A DNA stretch of 64,000 bases, from the NCBI RefSeq assembly GCF_039523755.1, contig NZ_BAAAFX010000002.1:1-64000 (forward strand). Reading direction: 5' to 3'. The position numbers and the translations under genes are program-made. The notes under the pieces are model-generated. The model made no database searches. It had not been told where the DNA came from and saw only the letters and a list, made by a program, of their open reading frames with translations. Positions within the stretch are counted from its first letter, which is position 1; each line of letters begins with the position of its first letter. The DNA is from Tatumella terrea (GTDB lineage Bacteria > Pseudomonadota > Gammaproteobacteria > Enterobacterales > Enterobacteriaceae). This document shows, piece by piece, positions 16,119-24,608 of the stretch.

Positions 16119-16898
16119 ATGTCTCAGGCTGAAAAACTGTATCACCGGGTCGTTTGTTACGGGTTGCTGGTCATCCTGGCGCTTCCGTTACTGGCGACTT
16201 TATTTTATGCCCTCTCCCGGGAATGGAGTGACACCATCCTGCCGCAGGGGATAACGCTGTCATGGTTCATTGAGCTCTGGCAGGACCCGCGCTTTCTGAC
16301 CGCGCTGGGTCACTCGTTAATCATCTGTCTCGGGGCATTAATCTTTTCGCTACTGCTGGTACTGCCAGTGATGTTTGTGATTGCTTACTATTATCCCAAG
16401 CTAGATAACATCATGGGTGTGTTGATCCTGATGCCTTTTGCTGTGCCGCCAGTCGTTTCCTCGGTAGGCCTGCTGCAACTCTACTCCTCGGCGCCACTGA
16501 TGCTGACCGGAACGCCCTGGATCCTGATCGGTTGCTATTTCACCATCGCGTTACCTTTTATGTATCGCGCTATCGCCAACAATATGCAGTCCGTTAACCT
16601 GAAAGAGCTGATGGATGCGGCACACCTGTTAGGTGCAGGGACTTTCCGTGCCGCCATGTTTGTGGTGTTACCTAATTTACGGAAAGGGGTGATGGTGGCG
16701 GTACTTCTGTCTTTCTCATTTCTGATAGGTGAGTTTGTATTCGCTAACATGCTGACAGGCAACAGCTATGAAACTCTGCAGGTGTATCTCTATAACATGC
16801 GCAATGGCAGCGGCCATTTTACCAGCGCGTTAGTGATCTCCTATTTCACCGTTATTTTGCTGGTCACCGCCGTGGCCAATCTGCTTAACCGTAAGTGA
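16119..16898 (+). CDS. ABC transporter permease (second subunit)
   Basis: A 259-residue partner permease with about six membrane segments and an EAA-like loop, LKELMDAAHLLGAGTFRAA near residues 161-179. It forms the heterodimeric channel with the preceding permease and resembles PotC/PhnV proteins. Its ribosome binding site is agggag. The stop codon lies 8 bases before the ATPase start codon. Confidence 0.9.
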   Translation: MSQAEKLYHRVVCYGLLVILALPLLATLFYALSREWSDTILPQGITLSWFIELWQDPRFLTALGHSLIICLGALIFSLLLVLPVMFVIAYYYPKLDNIMGVLILMPFAVPPVVSSVGLLQLYSSAPLMLTGTPWILIGCYFTIALPFMYRAIANNMQSVNLKELMDAAHLLGAGTFRAAMFVVLPNLRKGVMVAVLLSFSFLIGEFVFANMLTGNSYETLQVYLYNMRNGSGHFTSALVISYFTVILLVTAVANLLNRK

Positions 16899-16906
16899 GG
16901 CTCTGC

Positions 16907-17899
16907 ATGGCAACGCTAAACGTAAAAAAACTGAATAAGAGCTTTGGTGAGACGTCTGTGTTCCGCGACATCAACTTTACGGCCAACGAAGGCGAATTTG
17001 TCACCTTACTGGGGCCGAGTGGCTGCGGGAAATCGACATTACTCCGCTGTCTGGCAGGGTTAACCCCGGTGGACAGCGGGGAGATTTTTTTAGCCAATAA
17101 AAATATCGTTCACCAGCCGGTTCAGGAGCGTGGTATCGGCATGGTGTTCCAGAGCTATGCACTGTTCCCGAATATGACCGTTGAGAAGAACGTCGCGTTT
17201 GGGCTGAAAATGCAAAAGCTTCCTGCCACGGAGATCCGCCGGCGGGTCTCTGAAGCGCTGGAAATGGTCGAACTGAATGAGTTTGCCAATCGTTATCCGC
17301 ATCAGTTGTCCGGCGGTCAGTGTCAGCGTGTGGCGCTGGCCCGTTCACTGGTCACCCGTCCGGCATTATTGTTACTGGACGAGCCACTCTCCGCCCTGGA
17401 TGCCCGTATCCGTCGTCATTTACGTGATCAAATCCGCCTTATCCAGAAGGAACTGAATCTGACGACGATTTTTGTCACTCATGACCAGGAAGAAGCCCTG
17501 ACGTTATCAGACCGTATTGTTCTGATGAATAAAGGTAATATTGTACAAAACGGGGGGGCCGAAGAGTTGTATACTCAGCCGGCAGATTTGTTTGCTGCCG
17601 GATTTATCGGCAACTACAATTTACTGACGCCGGAGCAGGCAACGCGCTTAACCGGGCAGGTGTTTAGTGAGCATGTGGCTATCCGGCCGGAAACACTGAG
17701 TTTCTGCCAGAGCGGCCAGGGGCTGGCCGCTCGGATCCTGAGCAGCAGCTTGCTGGGAAATATCATCCGTTACCGGGTGGAGTGCCAGGGCATTGAATTA
17801 TCGGTCGATATTCTTAATCGTAGCGATGATGATCTCTATGCAGCCGGGCAGTACATCGACCTGCTGGTGGACACTGCCGCATTACGGAATGTGGCCTGA
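16907..17899 (+). CDS. ABC transporter ATP-binding protein
   Basis: The 330-residue ATPase of the importer. Walker A GPSGCGKST (about residues 34-42), Q-loop MVFQSYALFPNMT, signature LSGGQCQRVALARSL, Walker B LLLDEPLSALD, and H-loop VTHDQEEA are all intact. A C-terminal regulatory TOBE-like region (about 240-330) follows. ATG at 16907 with a gagg ribosome binding site is preferred over an in-frame GTG at 16895 that overlaps the permease stop. Confidence 0.93.
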   Translation: MATLNVKKLNKSFGETSVFRDINFTANEGEFVTLLGPSGCGKSTLLRCLAGLTPVDSGEIFLANKNIVHQPVQERGIGMVFQSYALFPNMTVEKNVAFGLKMQKLPATEIRRRVSEALEMVELNEFANRYPHQLSGGQCQRVALARSLVTRPALLLLDEPLSALDARIRRHLRDQIRLIQKELNLTTIFVTHDQEEALTLSDRIVLMNKGNIVQNGGAEELYTQPADLFAAGFIGNYNLLTPEQATRLTGQVFSEHVAIRPETLSFCQSGQGLAARILSSSLLGNIIRYRVECQGIELSVDILNRSDDDLYAAGQYIDLLVDTAALRNVA

Positions 17900-18060
17900 A
17901 ACAGACCGGAGACGAGCTGAACCGGTAAGACGGAGGTTAAGGCCCTGAATGCGATAGCCTGTCCGGAGTGATTGTCAAACTGCAGTGTATCAGACCGGAG
18001 GAGATCGTCACGTTTCCGTCACCGGTGGCGGGAATGTGCAGGAAAAGGAGCAACCTTAAC

Positions 18061-19686
18061 GTGTTAACACTCTTAAATTTATTGTCAGCAGTCGCATTAC
18101 TGGTCTGGGGAACACACATTGTTCGTACCGGTATTATGCGGGTTTACGGGGCTGATTTACGGCGGGTGATCAGCCGCAGCGTGGAAAAAAAGCCTCTGGC
18201 TTTTCTGGCCGGTATCGGTGTCACTGCTCTGGTGCAAAGCAGTAATGCAACGACGTTGCTGGTCACCTCTTTCGTATCGCAGAACCTGATGGCACTTACC
18301 CCGGCGTTGGTGGTGGTTCTGGGGGCCGACGTCGGGACCGCCATTATGGCGCGGATCCTGACCTATGATCTTTCCTGGTTGTCGCCGTTATTTATTTTTA
18401 TTGGTGTCATCTTCTTTCTTAGCCGCAAACAGACCCGGCTCGGGCAAATTGGCCGAACCAGTATTGGCCTCGGGCTGATACTGCTGGCACTGCAACTGAT
18501 TGTACAGGCTTCTCATCCCATCACTCAGGCCGCCGGGGTACAGGTTCTGTTCTCCTCACTGACCGGGGATATTTTGCTGGACGCGCTGGTCGGTGCCGTC
18601 TTTGCGATTGTCAGTTATTCCAGCCTGGCCGCGGTGCTGATCACCGCGACTCTGACCGCCACCGACGTTATCTCGTTTAAGGTGGCGTTGTGTCTGGTGA
18701 TCGGCGCGAACCTGGGGAGCGGGCTGCTGGCCATGATCAACAATAGCGGTTCGACGACAGCCGGAAAGCGGGTGGCGTTGGGCAGCCTGCTATTTAAGCT
18801 GATTGGCTGCGTTATCATTCTGCCGTTTGTGAATCTCATCGCAAACGGGCTGTCGACCGTGCCGATGAGTAGCTCCGAGCTGGTGATCTCTTTCCATGTT
18901 TTCTATAACGTCATCCGCTGTGTGGCACTGGTACCGTTCAGCGGCATGATGGCCGGCTTATGCCGGCGACTGATTGCCGACGATGTGGAGCATGATCTGC
19001 GTCTGCGTCCGAAACACCTGGATTACAGTATGCTGGATACCCCGGCATTGGCGCTGGTGAATGCGGCCCGCGAAACCCTGCGTATCGGCGATGTGGTTGA
19101 GCAGATGCTGGAGATGCTGAATAAGGTATTACAGGGTGAAGTGCGTGAAGAACGTAATATCCGCCGGCTGGATGATGACGTGGATGTGTTGTATACCGCG
19201 ATAAAACTCTATCTGGCACAGATGCCGAAAGAAGATCTGGCGGCTGAAGATTCCCGGCGCTGGGCCGAGATTATCGATCTGGCGCTGAATCTCGAACAGG
19301 CGGGCGATATTATTGAACGGATGTCCGCAGAAATTGCGGCAAAATCTCTGGCCGCCCACCGCCCGTTTTCTTCTGAGGGCGTGCTGGAGCTGGAATCGAT
19401 GCAGGAACAGTTGCTGAAGAACCTGCATCTGAGCATGTCGGTCTTTATTTCACGGGATATCACCACGGCAAAACGCTTACGGCGAGCGAAACACCGTTTC
19501 CGCATTCTGAACCAGCGTTATTCGCTGGCCCACGTTAATCGTCTGCATCAGCAGAATGTGCAGAGCATCGAAACCAGCTCGTTACATCTCGGGTTACTGG
19601 GGGATATGAAACGACTCAACTCTCTTTTCTGCACCGTGGCTTACAGTGTGCTGGAACAGCCGGAGGAGAATGACTCCCGTGAGTAA
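18061..19686 (+). CDS. yjbB: Na/Pi cotransporter family protein
   Basis: A 541-residue membrane protein. Two Na/Pi-cotransporter repeats contain the QSSNATT (about residue 60) and SYSSLAAVL motifs; the cytoplasmic C-terminal third (from about 320) is a PhoU-like helical domain. E. coli YjbB is linked to phosphate export. The start is a GTG at 18061 preceded by aaaagga; the protein then begins as E. coli YjbB does (543 residues). An in-frame ATG 93 bases upstream would add non-conserved sequence. The 161-base gap after the importer operon has no terminator, so co-transcription is possible. Confidence 0.93.
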   Translation: MLTLLNLLSAVALLVWGTHIVRTGIMRVYGADLRRVISRSVEKKPLAFLAGIGVTALVQSSNATTLLVTSFVSQNLMALTPALVVVLGADVGTAIMARILTYDLSWLSPLFIFIGVIFFLSRKQTRLGQIGRTSIGLGLILLALQLIVQASHPITQAAGVQVLFSSLTGDILLDALVGAVFAIVSYSSLAAVLITATLTATDVISFKVALCLVIGANLGSGLLAMINNSGSTTAGKRVALGSLLFKLIGCVIILPFVNLIANGLSTVPMSSSELVISFHVFYNVIRCVALVPFSGMMAGLCRRLIADDVEHDLRLRPKHLDYSMLDTPALALVNAARETLRIGDVVEQMLEMLNKVLQGEVREERNIRRLDDDVDVLYTAIKLYLAQMPKEDLAAEDSRRWAEIIDLALNLEQAGDIIERMSAEIAAKSLAAHRPFSSEGVLELESMQEQLLKNLHLSMSVFISRDITTAKRLRRAKHRFRILNQRYSLAHVNRLHQQNVQSIETSSLHLGLLGDMKRLNSLFCTVAYSVLEQPEENDSRE

Positions 19687-19715
19687 CACGGATGCCGGGT
19701 GTACCGGCATCCGTG
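19687..19715. terminator. 12-bp perfect hairpin between convergent yjbB and panS
   Basis: cacggatgccgg and ccggcatccgtg form a perfect 12-bp stem with a 5-base loop. It directly follows the yjbB stop and ends 3 bases before the convergent panS stop. There is no clear T-run on either side, so it may act as a bidirectional or Rho-assisted terminator, or protect both 3' ends. Confidence 0.6.
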
Positions 19716-19718
19716 ATA

Positions 19719-20639
19719 TCAGTCTTTGCGGGTAATCGGTTTGCCTGACCAGTACCCCGACAATAAAGACCCGGAGAAGTTATGCCAGACAGAAAATAAT
19801 GCGCCGGGTAATGCGGCGACCGGGGTGAAATAGAGTTTGCCTAACGTCGCCGCCAGTCCGGAATTCTGCATACCGACTTCCAAAGCCAGCGTCCGGCAGG
19901 TCGACTCATCAAATCCAAACAGCTTACCGCCGAAATATCCCCCCAGCAGACCAATGGCGTTGTGCAGGATCACCGCGGCAATCACCACTAACCCGACAGA
20001 GCCGATAAAGGCACGGCTGCCTGCCACCACTGCGCTGATGATCAGCAGAATACAGACCATCGAAAATGCGGGCAGGTAAGGCTCGGCCTTCTTTACCACG
20101 CGCGTCGCACTGTGATGCACGATCAGACCCAGGCCGATCGGGATCAGCACGATTTCAATAATACTCCATAGCATGCCGGCAATATCGACCTGAATATGTG
20201 TATCGACATACAGCCGTGTCAGCAGCGGGGTAGCGACGACACCGACCAGCGCGGACACCGACGAAATGGTCACCGACAGTGCCACATCACCTTTGGCAAG
20301 ATAGATCATGACATTCGAGGCGGTACCACTGGCCACACTGCCGACCAGGATCATTCCTGCCGCCAGGTCCGGGGGCATATGGAACAGCTTCGCCAGCCCC
20401 CAGGCAGCCAGTGGCATCACAAAATAGTGCAAAAATGTCCCGGCCAGTACGGGGGCCGGCCGGGTGATCACGCGTTTAAAGTCGTCAATGCTCAGCGTCA
20501 CCCCCATGGCGAACATAATCAGCATCAGTAATTCACTGACCCAGGGGCCGATGGGTAAAAACAGGCCGGGGGTAAAATAAGCCAGCACAGAAAGCAGGAT
20601 AGCCCAGAGGGGAAACAGGCGGGTGATGTTGGCGAGCAT
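19719..20639 (-). CDS. panS: Bile acid:sodium symporter family transporter, probable pantothenate precursor transporter
   Basis: A 306-residue protein with about nine or ten membrane segments. The BASS-family features are present: FAMGVTL near residue 45, GSVASGTASNV near 100 and ALEVGMQNSGLAATL near 252. Salmonella PanS takes up ketopantoate, pantoate and pantothenate by Na symport, and this protein resembles that subgroup. A different organic anion substrate cannot be excluded. It stands as a single gene; 20640-20861 upstream holds its promoter region and no gene. Confidence 0.8.
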   Translation of the reverse strand: MLANITRLFPLWAILLSVLAYFTPGLFLPIGPWVSELLMLIMFAMGVTLSIDDFKRVITRPAPVLAGTFLHYFVMPLAAWGLAKLFHMPPDLAAGMILVGSVASGTASNVMIYLAKGDVALSVTISSVSALVGVVATPLLTRLYVDTHIQVDIAGMLWSIIEIVLIPIGLGLIVHHSATRVVKKAEPYLPAFSMVCILLIISAVVAGSRAFIGSVGLVVIAAVILHNAIGLLGGYFGGKLFGFDESTCRTLALEVGMQNSGLAATLGKLYFTPVAALPGALFSVWHNFSGSLLSGYWSGKPITRKD

Positions 20640-20861
20640 AGCCGGGAGTCCTTATAATTTTAACGTTATTTTTATCATGAGCAGGATTGCCACAGAACCA
20701 ATGCCTCACCGCGCAGTCAGGGAGGCAAAATTTATCATAACATTTCGATCTGAATACAACAGAGGCATCACGGAACTTCGCCGGATGTGCTTTTAAAAGC
20801 AGGAAAACCAGAGGATTATCAGGAAATTCAGGGCAGGACTGGTCTGACGCCGCGGGAGGCA

Positions 20862-20892
20862 GACAGACGGCAGTGGATCATTGCCGTCTGTC
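20862..20892 (-). terminator. Hairpin downstream of lysC
   Basis: gacagacggca and tgccgtctgtc form an 11-bp stem with a 9-base loop, 10 bases after the lysC stop on the lysC strand. The following bases are not T-rich, so termination strength is uncertain. Confidence 0.5.
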
Positions 20893-20902
20893 CGTCAAAG
20901 GC

Positions 20903-22258
20903 TTAGCCGAAAAGATGTTTATGCAGGGTACGGACGACGTCTTCTGCTTCGTCCGCCGGGATCATAAAACATAGGTTGTGGCTGCTGGCACCATAGCAAA
21001 TCAGGCGCAAACTAAACGGGTCCAGTACGCCGAACACCTCTTTACCCATTCCGGTGGCCTCTGCGAGATGGTTACCAATCAGGGCGACCAGAGAAAGATT
21101 TTCCTCGACTTCCACACGGCAGAGCGATGAGAGCTCAGTGAGTAATCCCTGGGTCAGCAGGCTGCCTTTAGACGAGGTAGAACCGGTCGTATCCAGCGTT
21201 AATGCCACACTGACTTCGGAAGTGGTGATCAGATCGACCGAAATATTATGCCGTGCCAGGATAGCAAACACCTCTGCCAGGAAGCCACGGGCATGCAGCA
21301 TATTCAGGCTGTGCAGGGTTAACAGCGTCTGGTTGCGGCGTAACGTTACGGCACGGAACAGGGGCTGATGCCGGGTCTGGTTATCGACCAGCGTCCCGCC
21401 AGCTTCCGGGGCTTTACTCGACCCGACGAAGACCGGGATATCATTACGTACCGCCGGGATCAGGGTGGCCGGATGCAGCACTTTTGCGCCGAACGTCGCC
21501 ATTTCAGCGGCTTCTTCAAAGGTGATTTCATCGATACGCACGGCTTCAGGCACAATGCGGGGATCGGTGGTATAAATTCCGGGCACATCCGTCCAGATAT
21601 CGATACGGCGCGCCTGTAAGGCTTCACCGAGTAACGCGGCGGTATAATCGCTGCCGCCCCGGCCGAGGGTCGTCGTCAGGCCGTTGTCTTCACAACCAAT
21701 AAAGCCCTGGGTGATCACCAGAGAATCCCGCACCAGGGGAGTGAGCAGGGAGCGGGAAAGCTCCGCGAGTCTGGCAATATCCGGTTCGGCACGTCCAAAA
21801 TTATTATTGGTTTTCATTACCTTACGGATGTCAAACCACTGCGCGGGCACATTGCGCTCGCGTAAAATTTCGGTAAACAGCAGGGTGGACAGCAATTCGC
21901 CGTGACTGACCATTTCATCGGTCAGTTCTGCTCCCGGGGAATGTGTGGCTTTTGCCGCCAGCAACGCGACATTCTCAATGATACGTTCGATTTCGGTACG
22001 GATCACTGCTGCCGAGCGCAAGCGATCGGCAATGGCATACTGTATCTGACTGAGGTTTTTCAATAAAAGCTGACGTTGGTCGTCAGGCTGGCCTTCGGCC
22101 AGAGAAACCAGCAGGTTAGTGACGCCGGCAGAGGCAGAAAGAACGACAACTTTTACGTCAGACCGGGACAGGACAATATCAGCGCTACGGTTCATTGCTT
22201 CATAATCAGCAACGCTGGTTCCGCCAAATTTAGCAACGATTAATGCGGATTGGGACAT
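20903..22258 (-). CDS. lysC: Lysine-sensitive aspartate kinase III
   Basis: Phosphorylates aspartate in the first step of the lysine, threonine and methionine pathway. 451 residues (E. coli 449). The kinase domain begins VAKFGGTSVAD, with TLGRGGSDYTAALL near residue 198 and DVPGIYTTDPR near 224. Two ACT domains in the C-terminal third bind lysine (LLTLHSLNMLHARGFL, VDLITTSEVS). Expression is expected to be controlled by the lysine riboswitch in its leader. E. coli has lysC next to pgi as well. Confidence 0.97.
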   Translation of the reverse strand: MSQSALIVAKFGGTSVADYEAMNRSADIVLSRSDVKVVVLSASAGVTNLLVSLAEGQPDDQRQLLLKNLSQIQYAIADRLRSAAVIRTEIERIIENVALLAAKATHSPGAELTDEMVSHGELLSTLLFTEILRERNVPAQWFDIRKVMKTNNNFGRAEPDIARLAELSRSLLTPLVRDSLVITQGFIGCEDNGLTTTLGRGGSDYTAALLGEALQARRIDIWTDVPGIYTTDPRIVPEAVRIDEITFEEAAEMATFGAKVLHPATLIPAVRNDIPVFVGSSKAPEAGGTLVDNQTRHQPLFRAVTLRRNQTLLTLHSLNMLHARGFLAEVFAILARHNISVDLITTSEVSVALTLDTTGSTSSKGSLLTQGLLTELSSLCRVEVEENLSLVALIGNHLAEATGMGKEVFGVLDPFSLRLICYGASSHNLCFMIPADEAEDVVRTLHKHLFG

Positions 22259-22352
22259 GCAAATACAACCTCGGGTCAGGATCTTAGTTCAGGCTTGACA
22301 CAAGGGTGAGCGGATACAGGCAGACTGGTGCAGCATTAATACAACGAGTCAG

Positions 22353-22542
22353 CCAGAAGCGCCCCACCTTGTGAAACATTCATCACGAACGCTACGCTAC
22401 GGTGACAACCCAGAGGATTCAGCCCCTGTGGTCGACATGACAAACACTCCGCATGTTTGTTGCCTCGGCACCGCTCCCCCTGATATGTCGTCACCGGATA
22501 CGGATCCTCTGACATACTGCCTGGGCGGCGCGCCTCTTCTGG
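22353..22542 (-). ncRNA. Lysine riboswitch (L box)
   Basis: The lysC leader contains the conserved L-box elements in order on the minus strand: P1 5' strand ccagaagaggcgc, the loop-E-like ggatccg region, gggagcggtgccgaggc near the core, and the closing P1 strand gcgcttctgg at the 3' end. About 94 bases of expression platform separate it from the lysC ATG. In E. coli the orthologous element reduces lysC translation and mRNA stability when lysine binds. Confidence 0.92.
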
Positions 22543-22572
22543 TCTACGCATCAATACGTAAGAACTGCGTTA

Positions 22573-22601
22573 GAAATATCGTGTAATGGCCTGAGTGTCA
22601 A
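22573..22601 (-). promoter_or_regulatory. Promoter of the lysC leader
   Basis: A perfect -35 box TTGACA (22601-22596) and a -10 box TATTTC (22578-22573) are separated by 17 bases. They are placed so that transcription would begin about 25 bases upstream of the riboswitch. The TGA inside the -35 box is also the stop codon of the antiporter gene. Confidence 0.7.
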
Positions 22602-24409
22602 CGGCTATCGGCCTGAGTATCCTCATTTTTTACTAATGCAATCAATGTACACGGCAGCTCCGGAGACTGATCCGTGCCTATCGGCGTCAGCTTTTTATCT
22701 TCATTCAGGCTGAGTAGAGGAATAACCCCCTGATTTTTATTGAGGTAATCTTCCCAGCCGAAATTTTCGTTCAGTCGGGTCGCTTTTATGGTCGCTCCGG
22801 CTGAAATCAAGCGGCTGAGATGACCAAAAGTATACTCCGTGCTAAACAGGGTTTCCTGACGGCGGAAGCGGCTGCTTTCCCGATCGTGCTTACCGCGGGT
22901 ATTCTGGATATTGCCCGAACGCACGGCAGAGACTTTGTCTTTGCCGAGAATATGACTGAAGTGATAGACCGCCAGCGCATTCTGATGGCGGTTTGACGAC
23001 ATCGCCAGGACCCGCGAGGTCATGTTCAGGTCCAGATAGTTTTCCGCATGCTCTGACCAGGCATAGCCATAGTAAGCGGTCAGGCCCTCCATTCGTGCCT
23101 GGCGGTAATTTTCCCAGCCATTATCGGTCAGCTGTACCGGTAAGCCCTGTTTCTGTAATGCCTGCGCCAGGGCCCGGGCGACACTGTTTGCCCCGATAAT
23201 CAGGACACCCCGCGGCTGTTTTTTCTGCACCTGTAACCAGCGCGCAATCGGCAGGCTGGTCAGGCTCTGTAGCACCACCGTACCAATGATGATGGCAAAA
23301 ACGACCGTCACTAAGCGCTCCGCACCAGGATAGCCATTTTTGGCCAGGGTCAGTGCAAATAACGAACTGACCGCTGCGGCAACAATACCGCGGGGGGCAA
23401 TCCAGCATAGCAGCAACCGGTCGCGCCAGCTCAGTGAAGAACCGGTCGCCGACGCGGCGATGCAGAGGGGGCGTGCAACAAACTGCACCACCAGCAAGAC
23501 ACCGACCAACGGCCAGCCCATGCCGGTTAATGCATGGATATCCAGACGTGCCGCAAGAATGATAAACAACCCGGAAATCAGCAGGGCGGAGAGTTGCTCT
23601 TTAAACTCAATAATATCCGTCAGGTCGACATCACGCATATTAGCCAGCCAGATCCCCATCACGGTCACCGTGAGCAGACCGGATTCATCTGCCAGAGCAT
23701 TCGATAAACCAAACGCGCCCAGCATCATGGCCAGTACGGCAAAGTTCTGCAGATAGCCGGGCAGCCAGACTTTTCGCAGTGCCAGACCGACGATCCATCC
23801 GGCCACAATGCCGGCGACTAAACCGACGCCTGCCGTTTTTCCGAGAGTCAGGAACAGGTGTGAATAGGACCCGGCCTGCTGATGCAGCACAATAAATTCA
23901 AATACCAGCAGGGTAAAAATCGCCCCGACCGGGTCGATAATGATCCCCTCCCAGCGCAACACCTGATTAATAGTGTTCTTCGGTCGCACCACCCGCATCA
24001 ACGGGGCGATGACGGTCGGACCGGTCACGACCGTGACGGCACCTACCAGGGCAGATAATTCGGCCGAAAAGTGCAACAGCAGGTGGCAGGCCACGCTGAT
24101 GACCAGAAAGGTGATCAGCATACCCACGGTCACCAGGTTACGCACCACGCCGCCCAGCCCGCGGATTTCACTGAACCTCAGGGTCAGCGCACCTTCGAAC
24201 AAAATTATTGCCACTGATAGTGATACTAAGGGAAATAACAAATTACCGAACAGTAAATCCGGTTGTAGTATATGCGTCGCAGGCCCCAGCAGGACCCCGA
24301 AAATCAGCAACGGCAAAATAGCAGGCAGCCGCAGTATCCAGGCCAGCCATTGGGCTGCCAGTGAACTGAGACCTATAATAACCAATAACAGTGGGGGCGA
24401 TAACGCCAT
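22598..24409 (-). CDS. CPA1/NhaP-type cation:proton antiporter
   Basis: A 603-residue protein. The N-terminal 390 residues form about 12 membrane segments with CPA1 signatures (LFEGALTLRF, GAVTVVTGPTVIAPLMR, EGIIIDPVGAIFT). A cytoplasmic TrkA-N/RCK-like nucleotide-binding region (GVLIIGANSVARALAQAL) and a TrkA-C-like tail follow. It probably exchanges Na or K for protons. The start MALSPP at 24409 has AAAGGA upstream; an in-frame ATG 48 bases earlier lacks support. It is the gene upstream of lysC on the same strand. Confidence 0.85.
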   Translation of the reverse strand: MALSPPLLLVIIGLSSLAAQWLAWILRLPAILPLLIFGVLLGPATHILQPDLLFGNLLFPLVSLSVAIILFEGALTLRFSEIRGLGGVVRNLVTVGMLITFLVISVACHLLLHFSAELSALVGAVTVVTGPTVIAPLMRVVRPKNTINQVLRWEGIIIDPVGAIFTLLVFEFIVLHQQAGSYSHLFLTLGKTAGVGLVAGIVAGWIVGLALRKVWLPGYLQNFAVLAMMLGAFGLSNALADESGLLTVTVMGIWLANMRDVDLTDIIEFKEQLSALLISGLFIILAARLDIHALTGMGWPLVGVLLVVQFVARPLCIAASATGSSLSWRDRLLLCWIAPRGIVAAAVSSLFALTLAKNGYPGAERLVTVVFAIIIGTVVLQSLTSLPIARWLQVQKKQPRGVLIIGANSVARALAQALQKQGLPVQLTDNGWENYRQARMEGLTAYYGYAWSEHAENYLDLNMTSRVLAMSSNRHQNALAVYHFSHILGKDKVSAVRSGNIQNTRGKHDRESSRFRRQETLFSTEYTFGHLSRLISAGATIKATRLNENFGWEDYLNKNQGVIPLLSLNEDKKLTPIGTDQSPELPCTLIALVKNEDTQADSR

Positions 24410-24608
24410 AAACGTTTTCCTTTCAACAGCAAGAGTCGTCATACTGGGGGTAATCATCCGTCGTGCTGGCTGGTAATTGCAAGCGACGTCGGGGTTTCTG
24501 TTTAATCATAGCTTCACTTTGTGGCAATGTAGGGTCAGGGTCAGCCTGGCACCGGTGGAGCTTTGTCAAAGCCAGATTCTGAATTCTTTAATCAATAAGA
24601 GTGTTGTT

